Assembly (NCBI GenBank): GCA_041391225.1
Contig: JAWKOL010000007.1
Coordinates: 62,001-126,000, forward strand
Direction of reading: 5' to 3'
DNA: 64,000 bases
From: RI-153 sp041391225
GTDB lineage: Bacteria; Chloroflexota; Anaerolineae; Caldilineales; Caldilineaceae
Position numbers and translations under genes: made by a program. The notes beneath the pieces were generated by a model. It was given only the letters and a program-made list of their open reading frames with translations. It was not told the DNA's origin and ran no database searches. Below are positions 20,326 to 30,893 of this stretch, one piece after another; position 1 is the first letter of the stretch; each line of letters starts with the position of its first letter.

Positions 20326-21603
20326 CTAGCGTGCAGTGCGGCGACGGCTGAACAGCCAGCCCACCAGGAAGAGGATGGCCAATGTCGGCGCGGTCACCTG
20401 GGCGATGAGCCACAGATCCCGCGGCGATGGTTCCGGCGTCTGGCTGCGAGCGGCGGGATTGGCCTGCTGTGCCGATTGGGGTGGATTGTACACGGCAACG
20501 CCACTGTCGGTTGGCGCTGCGTCTGTCTCCTGTTCAGCGGCGGTTGCGTCCAGTTGGGCCACAGCGACGGTGGGGCTGGGTTCGGGTGGGGTTGTAGCTG
20601 TTGGCAGCAACGAGCGTTCAGCTTCTTGATTTGCGGGAGACTCTTCGGGTGATTCTGCCGGTGACTCTGCGGCAGGCGCGGCCATTGCAGAAGCAGCGGC
20701 GGCGCTCCCAGCCTCTGAAGATGCAGGCCCAGCAGATTCTTCGACAGGCGGCGCGCTGTCGGCTGTGGCAATCTCGGCGCTTGCGGCAGCGGACGCAGCT
20801 TCAGCCGCAGGTTCGGCGGCAGCTTCGGGGACGAACGTGTTGGGTGGCACCATCCGCGCCTCCGAAACGGGGGCGTCGCCACTGCCGACGGGCGCATCTG
20901 CGGTCGTCGACTGCATGGTCTCTGGCGCGATCAGCGTGCGGACGGTGGCAGTGGCCTCCGGCGGCAGAGGTTCTGCCGCTTTTTCTGTGGTTTTTTCTGT
21001 CTGCTCTGTGGCGGCGGCTTCGCTCATCGCGTACGGTTCGGCAGCGGGTGCGTCCATCGGCGCTTCTTCTATGGCTTCGACGCGCGCGCTGTCGTCACTT
21101 GCATCTTGCAGCGGCGCTTCGAGGACCAGCGGCTCTGCGTCCGCGGCGGCGGAGCTTTCCGCCGCCATCGGCGCCGGCGCGGACGCCATCGGCATCAGCG
21201 TTGGACCAGTCAGCGCAGTTCGTCCCAGCGTCACGGCTAGGAAGAGCGCGGCTGCCAATGCCGAAGCGTTGCGTAGGAACAGGTTGCCGTCATTGATAAA
21301 CGCGAGCAGGCGGCGACCAATCGATGGCGACTGCGTGGCGTGGGGTGTGGCGGCCTGTTCTCGACGCACAGCCAACACATCGGCCACCTGATCTTCGTGG
21401 ATCACAAACGAACGAGCGAGCGGCACCGCAGGCAGATCGCGCAGTAGCGCCACGGTTTGGCGCAACGTTTCCACCTGCCAGGCCACTTCAGGATCATTGG
21501 CGATGGCGTATTCGACTTGCTGCTGCTCCGCTTCGGTTACATCGCCGTCGATGTAGGCGGACAGCAGCTCATCTGTAATTGGCTGTCGATGCTGTTCGTT
21601 CAT
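20326..21603 (-). CDS. Anti-sigma factor with long Ala/Pro/Glu-rich domain
   Basis: 425 aa. The N-terminal ~60 residues (ITDELLSAYIDGDVTEAEQ, then DPEVAWQVETL) match the anti-sigma domain of ECF systems, without the full HxxxCxxC zinc motif. A membrane helix lies at about 112-130, followed by ~260 residues of Ala/Pro/Glu/Thr low complexity and a second helix near the C-terminus (LAILFLVGWLFSRRR). It lies about 100 bp downstream of the ECF sigma gene, so it probably holds that sigma factor at the membrane until a signal arrives. Confidence 0.85.
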   Translation of the reverse strand: MNEQHRQPITDELLSAYIDGDVTEAEQQQVEYAIANDPEVAWQVETLRQTVALLRDLPAVPLARSFVIHEDQVADVLAVRREQAATPHATQSPSIGRRLLAFINDGNLFLRNASALAAALFLAVTLGRTALTGPTLMPMASAPAPMAAESSAAADAEPLVLEAPLQDASDDSARVEAIEEAPMDAPAAEPYAMSEAAATEQTEKTTEKAAEPLPPEATATVRTLIAPETMQSTTADAPVGSGDAPVSEARMVPPNTFVPEAAAEPAAEAASAAASAEIATADSAPPVEESAGPASSEAGSAAAASAMAAPAAESPAESPEESPANQEAERSLLPTATTPPEPSPTVAVAQLDATAAEQETDAAPTDSGVAVYNPPQSAQQANPAARSQTPEPSPRDLWLIAQVTAPTLAILFLVGWLFSRRRTAR

Positions 21604-21702
21604 GTCGATTCAGGTTGGCGGGTGCATTGTTTGCGCACTGTGGCTGGGCAACCGCGCCGATGTCGTTGGTCTCCGGTTGTGTGTCCGCAAGACGCCGGCT
21701 GT

Positions 21703-22293
21703 TCACTCTTCACTAGGACGAAAGGCTGTTGGCAAAAGTTCCGGGTGCTGGATCAGGTAGTCGCGCACCTTGCCACGGGCGCGGCTGATGCGAGATTTGA
21801 CGGTGCCGATGGCTGCACCGGTGATTTCGGCGATTTCTTCGTAGCTGTAGCCTTCCACGTCGCAGAGGACGATACTGATCTGCTGATCCTCGGGCAAGTG
21901 ACGAATGGCGAGTGAGATCAGGCCGGCAAGTTCTTGCCGCTCTACATACTGCTGCGGCGATTCGCTGTCATCGGTGAATGCGGGGATGTATTCGCTCTCC
22001 ACCGGCATGTCGTCTATGCTATCGGTTTTGCGGCGTTTGCGGGCGCGCAAAACATCGTAACAGGTGTTGGTGACGATGCGCATCAGCCAGCTCTTGAAGC
22101 TGCCCCCGCGGAAGGTCTCCAGCGCCCGAAACGCTTTGATGAAGCTGTCTTGCACGGCGTCGCCTGCCGAATCGGCGTCGTCGAGCAGCCGATAGGCAAC
22201 GCTGTAGGCAAGCGCTTGATATTCCACGACGATGTGGTTGAACGCGCTCAGGTCACCGGCAAGTGACCGTTCGAGCAGCGCCTGTTCATCCAT
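21703..22293 (-). CDS. ECF-family RNA polymerase sigma factor
   Basis: 196 aa. Region 2 is seen in LDDADSAGDAVQDSFIKAF and GGSFKSWLMRIVTNTCYD. Region 4 has the helix-turn-helix EGYSYEEIAEITGAAIGTVK followed by SRISRARGKVRDYL. An acidic linker separates the two. It is upstream of, and cotranscribed with, the anti-sigma gene. The arrangement suggests a self-contained envelope-signal module; target promoters are not evident in the window. Confidence 0.95.
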   Translation of the reverse strand: MDEQALLERSLAGDLSAFNHIVVEYQALAYSVAYRLLDDADSAGDAVQDSFIKAFRALETFRGGSFKSWLMRIVTNTCYDVLRARKRRKTDSIDDMPVESEYIPAFTDDSESPQQYVERQELAGLISLAIRHLPEDQQISIVLCDVEGYSYEEIAEITGAAIGTVKSRISRARGKVRDYLIQHPELLPTAFRPSEE

Positions 22294-22364
22294 GATTTTC
22301 GATCTCTGTGTTGCCTCGTGTTTTGGTCAAGGCGGGAGTTGTGGCGTGTTGAAGTGCTGCATAC

Positions 22365-22394
22365 TTGACGAATTCTCCGCCCCCGAATTATACT
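22365..22394 (+). promoter_or_regulatory. Sigma-70-type promoter for tRNA-Leu
   Basis: TTGACG (22365-22370), an 18-bp spacer and TATACT (22389-22394) lie eight bases before the tRNA 5' end. Both boxes differ from consensus by one base, a typical stable-RNA promoter. Confidence 0.8.
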
Positions 22395-22402
22395 TGAAGC
22401 AC

Positions 22403-22484
<82 letters not shown>

Positions 22485-22767
22485 TCTAGATTCAGAGGGA
22501 CGGTCTGTCCGTTGCGACAGACCGTTGCTGTGTCTGGCACAGTCCATTCCACAGCGAAAGGATTCCGTGCATTATAGCAAATGAGAGGTGAAGCGGAAAC
22601 CCCTCTACTTTGGTTTTCGCGTACACGAAGTTGCGTTCTCGTGTTTCACCCATAGCTCTGGATTGCGTATGATACAACAACCTTTTGATCGTTCCGCTAG
22701 GCATTCCTCACCGCCGCACTCGCCCGTTTTCCCCCCAAGTCGCCCTGCACAAGAAGACGTCACCTGG

Positions 22768-24141
22768 ATGTGTGCTTTGCGCGTCCTGCGTCCGTTCATG
22801 TTGATCGTGCTGCTGGCCGCTTTGGTGATGGCAGGCTGTGGCCCTTCCAGCGACGAGAGCAGCGATGTGGATGCGGCGGATGTAACCAAGGATATCGCGT
22901 TCAATTACGCGGGCAGCCGCGACATGGCAACTGCGCAGGCCGCGCTCGACACTTTGGGCGTGGCCAACACCAACCAGTGGCTCATTCTTGTGGCCGAAGA
23001 GACAATCGGTCAAGGACCAAGTGGCGATGCAGATGCACTGACGATGTTGGCGATGGACATGGGCTTGAGTTCGGCGATTGTCGATGGATACGCGGCAGCG
23101 CGCGGGTTTACATCGTCCGCGGCGGTTGCGCCGAATGATGCGCCTGCGGGCCAGGTTGCCGAATCCGCATCGTCGAACACGGCTCAGGACGTGTCTCAGA
23201 GCGTGGCGCAGGCGGTGTCGCCTACGGTGTCGCCCACAGAGGCGCCGGTGACGGATAGTGGATCGGCGGTAGACACGAGTGTCCCTGCGGCTGATCCGCC
23301 GGTTGAGCCGGCCGCCGAACCCAGCCCGGAGCCGACGGCAACAGACACGCCTGTCCCCGTGCAAGAGGCGCAGGTGCAGGCCGTATCGCCGATGAATGTG
23401 CGCGCTGGGCCAAGTACAGAGCACCCGATCATCGCGGCCATGCAGACGGGTACCGCGGCTACGATACTGGCCAAGAACGCGGCGGGCGACTGGTGGCAGG
23501 TAACGCTGAGCGACGGCGCGATTGGCTGGATCTACGCGCCATTGGTAGAGACTGTGGGCAACGTCAGCAACGTGTCAGTTGCCGAGGCGATTCCCACGCC
23601 GCCGCCGGTGGTACCGACCGCTACGCCGGCGTCTCAGCCCACCGCGCCGCCGCAGGCGCCAGCGGAAGAGCCGACGGCAGCGCCGCCGCCCTCCGACGGA
23701 CCTGATTTCAGGTTGGTGGAGCAGCGGCTGTGGGACGTGCAAGAGAACGGTGGCTTTTTGGCCGGCTCTTCGGTCAACTGTGGCGAGAAGCAGGTCTTGC
23801 AGATCATTGTGGAAGATGCAAGCGGCGCCCGGCTGAATGGCGTCACCGTGCAGGGGGTTTACCGCAACGAGATACACGTCACCGGCGACAAAGGTGACGG
23901 CGTGACCCAGATGGACATCAACAAGGACGGCGACGATGTGATTGTCCTCAGAGACGTGGACGGACGCGAGGTGAGCAGTGACCGCGCCGTCGGCAATACC
24001 GCCCGCACATGGGATATCCCAGTTGATCAATTGATCCAGGCGCGGTACTGCACGGATGGCGCCAGTTGCCAGGCTTTTATCGCCAAACCAGGCTGCTTCG
24101 GCCACTTCAGTTGGACGGTTCGTTTCCGTCGCAGCTACTAA
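22768..24141 (+). CDS. Lipoprotein with SH3b domain and C-terminal Ig-like segment
   Basis: 457 aa from ATG 22768; ATG 22798 is also possible. The signal ends in lipobox LVMAGC with lipidated Cys24. An alpha-helical domain follows (SRDMATAQAALDTLGVANTN), then a Ser/Pro/Thr linker and an SH3b domain (SPMNVRAGPSTEHPIIAAMQ ... GAIGWIYAPLV). A Pro/Ala linker leads to a C-terminal domain starting FRLVEQRLWDVQENGG. That domain resembles the extracellular end of the following CNB protein. SH3b domains usually bind cell-wall or surface ligands. The stop codon abuts an inverted repeat. Confidence 0.8.
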   Translation: MCALRVLRPFMLIVLLAALVMAGCGPSSDESSDVDAADVTKDIAFNYAGSRDMATAQAALDTLGVANTNQWLILVAEETIGQGPSGDADALTMLAMDMGLSSAIVDGYAAARGFTSSAAVAPNDAPAGQVAESASSNTAQDVSQSVAQAVSPTVSPTEAPVTDSGSAVDTSVPAADPPVEPAAEPSPEPTATDTPVPVQEAQVQAVSPMNVRAGPSTEHPIIAAMQTGTAATILAKNAAGDWWQVTLSDGAIGWIYAPLVETVGNVSNVSVAEAIPTPPPVVPTATPASQPTAPPQAPAEEPTAAPPPSDGPDFRLVEQRLWDVQENGGFLAGSSVNCGEKQVLQIIVEDASGARLNGVTVQGVYRNEIHVTGDKGDGVTQMDINKDGDDVIVLRDVDGREVSSDRAVGNTARTWDIPVDQLIQARYCTDGASCQAFIAKPGCFGHFSWTVRFRRSY

Positions 24142-24254
24142 TAGAGAAATCAGATAGAGGTCGTAGAATGCGGAGTAGGCACGCCTCGTGCCGGCTGAGT
24201 CGCACGTGGGCGTGCTCACTCCTCAATTGTCCGAAGTCTACTTGATTTCTCTAT
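24141..24254. repeat. Inverted-repeat element with 12-bp ends
   Basis: Perfect 12-bp ends ATAGAGAAATCA (24141-24152) and TGATTTCTCTAT (24243-24254) enclose a hairpin core (GCGGAGTAGGCACGCC ... GGGCGTGCTCACTCC). The core resembles two units at 57124-57187 and 57317-57380. It sits between the lipoprotein and the CNB protein genes. Confidence 0.7.
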
Positions 24255-24403
24255 AAGTTCGTGTTTTCGCGGCGAATCGTCAGTATGTTGTCGGCTAAGC
24301 GATTAGTTTGCGGGTCGACGTTGGAGTACAATATCCATTGGCGTGACACTTGTTGCGCTGCTTGGATTCTTTTTGCCTCCTCGCTTGACCGAAAGGAGAT
24401 AGC

Positions 24404-27014
24404 GTGAACGTAGAGATGATCCGTCAGGTGCCTTTGTTCGCCGATTTGACGGAATCCGATCAATCGTTGATCGGTAATGTATTTCGCTCGGAGAATCGCC
24501 CACGTGGATCTGTGATCTTTAGCAGTGGCGAGCGAGCGAACACGCTGTTCCTTGTAGAGAGCGGCTACGTCCGCTTGATGAGCGATCAAGGACTTGTCTT
24601 GGCGACGTTGGGACCAGGGAGCGTGCTCAGCGAAGCCGAGTTTCTGCGCGGCGTCGATCATGTAATGGGCGCGGTTGCGGCGTCTGACGTCGCGGTCCTT
24701 GCGCTGCCGGATGACGGCCTGCGTCGGCTGATCCAAAAGCACCCGCAGGTGGGTGTGACGTTGTCGCTTTCGTTCGACGAGCAGATTGTGCAGATGGAGG
24801 ACTACCTCACCGATCAGCTTGCACGCACGGATTTGTTGGGCGATCTGCCGGCGAGTGTCCTACGCCCGCTGGCTTCTCGGCTGCGCCCGTACGAACTGGA
24901 AGCGGGTGATCCGCTGTATCAGATCGGTGAAGCGCCTCAAGGGTTCTTTCTGGTGGAACGCGGCGAACTGGCAGTGCGCCCCGAAGGCGACGGCGAGCAT
25001 AGCTACAGTATCGAACCTGGCGAGATCCTTGGCGCACTGCCGCTGCTGACTCACAAGCCTTACGATGAGGTCGTGTGGGCGCTCGAGCCGTCGCTGATCT
25101 GGGTTGTGCCACTGAGTGAGTTCTACCAGGTAAGCGGCCTGTACCCGGCGCTTCGGCGCACCATGGGCCGGCGGTTGCGTGGGAATCTCAGCCCCGCGGA
25201 TCAGACACAGGCTGTGATTCGGCTGGCGCAGACACCGATCTTCGCCGCGATGGGTGCGCAGAATCTTCATGCCGTGGCGCAGCGGTTGGTACTCCAGCAC
25301 GTCCCCGGTGGTGAGACGATCTACCAGGCAGGCGCGGCCGGCGATGCCCTCTATCTAGTTGATGAAGGCGAAGTCGAGCTAAGCACCGAGACGGCGACCG
25401 GTGTGATTCAGGAAGTAGATCGGATCGGTCCTGGCCGCTACTTCGGCGAAATGAGCCTGCTCACCGGTCGCAACCGAACCAACGACGCCACGGCTGTGCA
25501 TGACAGCAACTTGTGGGTGCTCTACAAGGCCGATCTAGACGAACTGGTGTCGCTCTATCCAAGCATTGGGCAGGCGTTGAATCAGGTTGTGGCCTCACAG
25601 CTTTCAGCGCAAGAGGAAGTTGTCGACGAAGGTCGATATCGCCGCTTCCCGCTATTGGCAAACCTCAGCGGACGTGATCTACGCGAAGTGGCGCGGCATC
25701 TGCGCCCGACTCGGTACCGCTCAGGCGAGCAGGTCTTCCGCGCCGGCGCGCCGGGTGACGTCCTCTACTTGGTAGAACGCGGTTTTGTGCGTATGCAGCC
25801 GTTGGCCGGCGGCCCTGGTTGGACGCTTGGCGAAGGTGAAATCATCGGCGAACGGGCCGTCTTGGGCAATCAGTTGCATGGGCAGACGGCTTATGCTGAC
25901 ACCGAGGTCGATCTGCTCACGTTGGATCGCGAGGACCTGGAAGCGCTGATGATGCGCATCCCTGGCCTGGCGATGAGCATGAGCCGCTTGATCTCGCAGC
26001 GCAGCGGCGACACGATCCAGGCGGAACCGGACGCCGAGGGCGGCGCCGGCGCCATGACAATATCGTCACAGCGACGCCGCGCAGCGGCTCGACAGCCTGG
26101 CGCCGAGCGGCAACGCGTCGGTGTGGGTGAGTGGTTCTCGGGGCTGAGCACAGGGGCGAAGCTTCGCCTTGTGCTACTCGTGTTGATTCTTACCTACCTG
26201 TTCACCGTGGCCGCCTGGGCCTCGTTGAATGCGCTGATCAGTGGCCCCACGGTTGCCGCGGGCGACACGGCGGTGGTGTCGGCCAGTGTTTTCAGCGCAT
26301 TCGAGGGCAGCAGTGATGTCAACAGCGCGCTGGCTGCCAATGGCGGTGAACCTGCCCAGCTTGCGCTTGCCCAGCAGCAAGATGCCAACGCTACGCCTAC
26401 GTACACGCCGTATCCTACCGAGACGCCGATCCCGACGCTGACCTTCACGCCTACGCCCACGCCAACGGAAACGCCGGTGCCGCCGACGCCCACGTACACG
26501 CCGGTGCCGCCGACGCCAGTGCCGGTGGTGGTGCAGGCTGTGCAAGTGGAAGCCCCGCCCGAAAGCCGGAAGCGCGCCAGGCGCCTGCCTTGCCGCCTGC
26601 GTGGTTGGGACGGTCGGCTCGATCAGCTTCGGCATCTCGGTCGCCGACGCCGGCGTCCCCTCGGGTCAACCATATTGGCGCCTGGTGGATGCGCGCTGGG
26701 AGAACGAGCAAGAAGCCGGCGGCAAGCACCACATATACACCGAGGTGATCGATGAATCCGGCCAACGTGTGGTGGGCCAGCAGGTGACGATCTTCTGGGC
26801 AGGCGGTGACACGATCCAGACGGAGAACAAACCTGCACCTGAGTACGCGTCGAACTATCCCATGTATAAGGCGGGCAACGCCTACAACGTGAAGATCGAG
26901 GGGCTACCCAGCGATGTAGTACAGGGCCTGGGCCTGGGTACACCGGGCGAGCACCGCTTCTTCACGATTCACACGTCGTTCTTGCTGACGTTCCAGAAGA
27001 CGGTTGCGCCCTAG
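24404..27014 (+). CDS. Transmembrane protein with four cyclic-nucleotide-binding domains (frameshifted near 3' end)
   Basis: About 870 aa when repaired. GTG start with AAAGGAG 5 nt upstream. Four tandem CNB/CAP-like domains occupy about 8-120, 140-250, 272-395 and 410-530. Only the third keeps a near-canonical phosphate-binding cassette (FGEMSLLTGRNRTNDATA); the others are degenerate. One membrane helix lies at about 597-621 (LRLVLLVLILTYLFTVAAW), then a Thr/Pro linker (TFTPTPTPTETPVPPTPTY). The frame breaks around 26540-26600, and the extracellular domain (YWRLVDARWENEQEAGG ... FQKTVAP) continues in another frame. It probably senses a nucleotide inside and acts outside, but the output is unknown. 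Confidence 0.82.
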
Positions 27015-27037
27015 GCTGTTCGACGACAATTTCGCAC

Positions 27038-27074
27038 AAAAGAGGCTCGGATCCGCGGATCGAGCCTCTTTTTT
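27038..27074 (+). terminator. Rho-independent terminator
   Basis: A 12-bp stem AAAAGAGGCTCG (27038-27049) with CGAGCCTCTTTT (27061-27072) around an 11-base palindromic loop is followed by T. It lies 24 bp after the CNB protein stop and also faces the convergent aldolase gene. Confidence 0.9.
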
Positions 27075-27109
27075 GTTGGATTTGTTCATCTGCTCACTAG
27101 GTCAACAGG

Positions 27110-28147
27110 CTAACGGGCGGCGACCGGCCGCACGACTTCGACCTCGCCATTGCGCAGTCCCACGATCTGGTTGAACATGTTGTTGACCACACAACAGTGA
27201 TTCACCAGGATAGTGACTCGTTCGCCAAATCTCCGGTTTGCGCACACGCCGACAGATCCACCCACCCGATGTTCCTCCGACAGGTTGAAGATGGCTGCAT
27301 CGGGATATTCCAGAATGAGACCGTAGCCGTCGGCCCTGCGTGCCTTGTCACTTGTCAGCGCCTTGCTACCGGTATCGAGGATGGCACGATCCGACGTCGG
27401 CCGGCTCACCACGGTGGCGATGACATGGAATGAGACTTGTTCCTGCGTTAAGACGCCAGTGTTTACCATGGACCGATCTCCGTAGATGTACGTCTTGGCG
27501 CGATGCTCGGTCACCTCTGCATGCTTGTGCGGACCACATTCCCGGTGATCCGCCCCGCTGACAATGTCGACCTGAAGCCCATGCGGCGCAAGTTGCTGCT
27601 TCACTGCGACCACGAACGGGTCGGTGTTCTCGTTCGAGGGGTAGGTCATGAGGCCGGCAAAGTTGAGCGAGTCGTGGCTGGCAATGGTGCGAGCGAGTTC
27701 GGCTGCTTCTGCGGGCGTCTGCACGCCACAGCGGCCTGTACCCGTATCGAACTCAACAAGCACGGGCAGTTGCGTGCCTTCACGTTGAGCAGCCTGCGCC
27801 AGGCCCATCACCGTTGTCGCAGTGTCGGCTGTCACGCTGATTCGGACGCGCCGGGTAAGGTGCATGAGTCGCTCTAGCTTTGCCTCGCCCAGGATGTTGT
27901 AGGGCAGAAACAGATCATCGATGCCGGCCGCGGCCATCACCTCTGCCTCGCCAAGTTTTTGCACCGTCACGCCGACTGCGCCCGCTGCCACCTGCATGTG
28001 GGCAATGGCGGGGATCTTGTGGGTCTTGATGTGTGGCCGGTTGGCGATGCCGTGCTTGTCGAGGTAGGTCTGAAGGCGCTGGATGTTAGCAGCCAGTTTG
28101 TCGATGTCAACGACCGCAACCGGCGTCTCAAGCTGGTCCACGTGCAT
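27110..28147 (-). CDS. D-threonine aldolase / D-serine dehydratase-like PLP enzyme
   Basis: 345 aa, fold-type III (alanine-racemase-like) enzyme. The PLP lysine motif is RPHIKTHK. The phosphate-binding and active-site region GADHRECGPHKHAEVTEHR and a metal-binding His-x-Cys in VNHCCVVNN are present; His-x-Cys resembles zinc-dependent D-serine dehydratases more than the His-x-Asp of classical D-threonine aldolases. AAGGAG is 7 nt before ATG 28145-28147, which fixes the start; the longer frame overlaps clpB. It lies 70 bp after clpB on the same strand. Confidence 0.9.
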   Translation of the reverse strand: MHVDQLETPVAVVDIDKLAANIQRLQTYLDKHGIANRPHIKTHKIPAIAHMQVAAGAVGVTVQKLGEAEVMAAAGIDDLFLPYNILGEAKLERLMHLTRRVRISVTADTATTVMGLAQAAQREGTQLPVLVEFDTGTGRCGVQTPAEAAELARTIASHDSLNFAGLMTYPSNENTDPFVVAVKQQLAPHGLQVDIVSGADHRECGPHKHAEVTEHRAKTYIYGDRSMVNTGVLTQEQVSFHVIATVVSRPTSDRAILDTGSKALTSDKARRADGYGLILEYPDAAIFNLSEEHRVGGSVGVCANRRFGERVTILVNHCCVVNNMFNQIVGLRNGEVEVVRPVAAR

Positions 28148-28217
28148 GCTGGTCTCCTTGCGTGCTGGTCTCTTTGCATGGTTGGGTAATGCAACAGTGA
28201 TCATTCGGAAAAACGCG

Positions 28218-30821
28218 TCATGGTATGGCGGGTGGTTGAACCGGTCGGCGGATCTCGAAGCGAAGGTCCTCGCCGTCGCTTGAAACGAAAACCGTGCTAC
28301 CTTCAGGCGCTTCGCCTTCGAGGATCTGGACAGCCAACGGATCTGCAATGCTATGCTGGATTGCGCGCTTGAGGGGCCTCGCACCGTAGGCGGGATCGTA
28401 GCCTGCGCGCACAATCGTCTCCTTTGCTTCATCGGAGACTTCGAGCAGTACGCCGCGTTCGCCGAGTCGTGCCGCAATCTTCGCAATCTGGATATCAACG
28501 ATTTCGATCAGGTCCTGAATTGAAAGACTATGAAAAATCACGATATCGTCCACGCGGTTCAAGAACTCGGGCCTGAAGTGCTGCCGCAGCGCAGACATTA
28601 CCAGGCGCTGAACCTCATCGTCGACACCAGCGACCTCCAGAATGTGGCGACTGCCGATATTGCTCGTCATGATGATCACGACGTTGCGGAAATCCACGGT
28701 GCGTCCTTGTCCATCAGTAAGTCGACCATCATCGAGGACCTGAAGTAGCACATTGAAGACCTCTGGATGCGCTTTCTCGATCTCGTCGAACAGTACCACT
28801 GAGTAGGGATGGCGGCGGACGGCCTCGGTCAACTGACCGCCCTCATCGTAGCCCACATACCCCGGCGGCGCACCGACCAGCCTCGCCACTGTGTGGCGCT
28901 CCTGGTACTCCGACATGTCGGCGCGCACGAGTTGCGCTCGTCGTCAAAAAGGCGCAGCCAACGCGCGCCAGCTCTGTCTTCCCACGCCGGTTGGCCCCAG
29001 AAAAATGAAGCTGCCGATAGGGCGATCCAGGTCCTGAAGGTGAAGCGCGCTTCGGCGCACAGCAGCCGAAACGGCATGGACGGCTTCAAACTGGCCTACA
29101 ACACGCCTGTGTAGTTCGTCCTCCATGCGGACGAGCTTCAGACGCTCCGTCTCCAAAAGTTTGCTCACAGGGATGCCGGTCCATCGACTGACCACAGCCG
29201 CAACATCCTCAGGTCCGACCTCCTCCTTGAGCATCGCTCCTTCGGCCTGTAGCTTGCTGACACGATCCTCAGCCAAAGCGAGTTCACGGGCGAGTTCGTT
29301 CAGACGGCCATAACGCAACTCGGCAGCACGTTGAAGGTCGTATTGGCGCTCCGCCTGTTCGACTTGAGTTTCCACCGCAGCGATCTGCTCCTTCAGCGCC
29401 TGCACTTGGGAGATGGCGTCACGCTCGGAATGCCAAAGGCTCGTCAACTCGTGGCTCTGTTCACTGAGCCTGCGAAGCTCGTGCTCAAGAAGTCCAAGGC
29501 GTGCCGCCGAATCAGCATCAGTCTCGCGGCGCAGGGCCTCTCTTTCGATCTCCAACTGCATGATCTGCCGATCCACATCGTCAAGCTGCGCGGGTTTGCT
29601 GTCGATCTGCATACGCAGCGTCGAGGCTGCCTCGTCAATCAGATCGATTGCCTTGTCTGGCAGGAAGCGGTCGGCGATGTACCGGTGACTCAGCCGACTT
29701 GCCGCGATGACCGCACCATCCGTGATGCGCACGCCGTGATGAACCTCGTACCGCGACTTCAGGCCACGAAGAATCGAAATCGTGTCTTCTACCGACGGCT
29801 CTTCCACGATGACCGGTTGGAACCGACGCTCCAGCGCGGCGTCCTTCTCGATGTGCTTTCGATATTCATCGAGTGTCGTCGCGCCGATGGCATGGAGCAC
29901 GCCTCTAGCCAGCATCGGCTTCAACATGTTCGACGCGTCCAGCGCGCCGTCAGCGGCCCCTGCGCCCACGATCGTGTGCATCTCATCGATGAATACGAGG
30001 ATGCCACCTGCCGCGGCTTCGACTTCGGCGAGCACTGCCTTGAGCCGCTCCTCAAACTCACCGCGATACTTCGCGCCGGCCAGCATCGCCCCGATGTCGA
30101 GGCTCACCAACTTCTTGCCACGCAATGAGGACGGCACGTCGCCGTTGACAATCCGCTGAGCGAGACCCTCGGCGATGGCAGTCTTACCAACGCCAGGATC
30201 GCCGATGAGAACAGGATTGTTCTTCGTTCGGCGTGAAAGAATCTGGATCACGCGTCGAATCTCGTCGTCGCGCCCGATTACGGGATCAAGGCGACCACGG
30301 GCCGCATCGTCGGTGAGGTCAGTGGCGTACTTCGACAAGGCATCGTAGGTCTCTTCTGGGTTCTGCGAGGTAACGCGAAGATTCCCACGGACCCCAGCCA
30401 GCGCCTTCATCAGCGCCTCTTCGGTGGCTCCGGTCCGCGACAGAAGCGATCGCAGTGACAGTCCGCCATCGGCTGACATGGCAAGCATAGCGTGCTCGGT
30501 CGACGTGAACTCATCGCGCATCTTCGCGGCGCGCGCCTCGGCAGATTCAAGCAACGAGATCGTGCTCCGCGCCAGCGACACCTGCATCGAACTTCCTTCG
30601 GCCCGAGCACGTCGCGCCAGTGCAATGTCCAGCTGCTGGTGCAGTCCTGCTACGTCAACGCCCGCCCTGGTCAACACCACGGAAACCACGCCACCCTCCT
30701 GGTCGATCAGCGCGGTGAGCAGATGCTCGGGTTCCACCGCTGGATGACGGTACTCCTTCGCAATGTCCTGTGCGGCCATGATAGCCGCTTGAAGCTTTTC
30801 CGTATATCTGTCAGCGCGCAA
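28218..30821 (-). CDS. clpB: ClpB disaggregase, frameshifted in the second ATPase domain
   Basis: About 868 codons, the usual ClpB length. Order: N-domain (YTEKLQAAIMAAQDIAKEYR), NBD1 with GDPGVGKTAIAEG and VFIDEMHTIVGAG, the middle coiled coil (about 405-525), then NBD2. The frame is lost at 28925-29000. One A appears missing in the Walker A codons (GTGGGAAGACAG for GGA-AAG-ACA), and further single bases are missing before RADMSEYQERH. The rest (VVLFDEIEKAHPEVF, then TSNIGSRHILE) is intact to 28218. An intact housekeeping gene is likely in the organism. TTG start with GAAAGG 8 nt upstream. Confidence 0.93.
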
Positions 30822-30893
30822 TTATGGTGCCTTTCACAAACCAATGTGCGGATACCAGATTTGGAGACGGATATCCCAATTCAACTTTGGGTA

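Noticed and set aside
30822..30893. CIRCE/HrcA operator before clpB
   Set aside because: No TTAGCACTC-N9-GAGTGCTAA inverted repeat is present in the divergent region.
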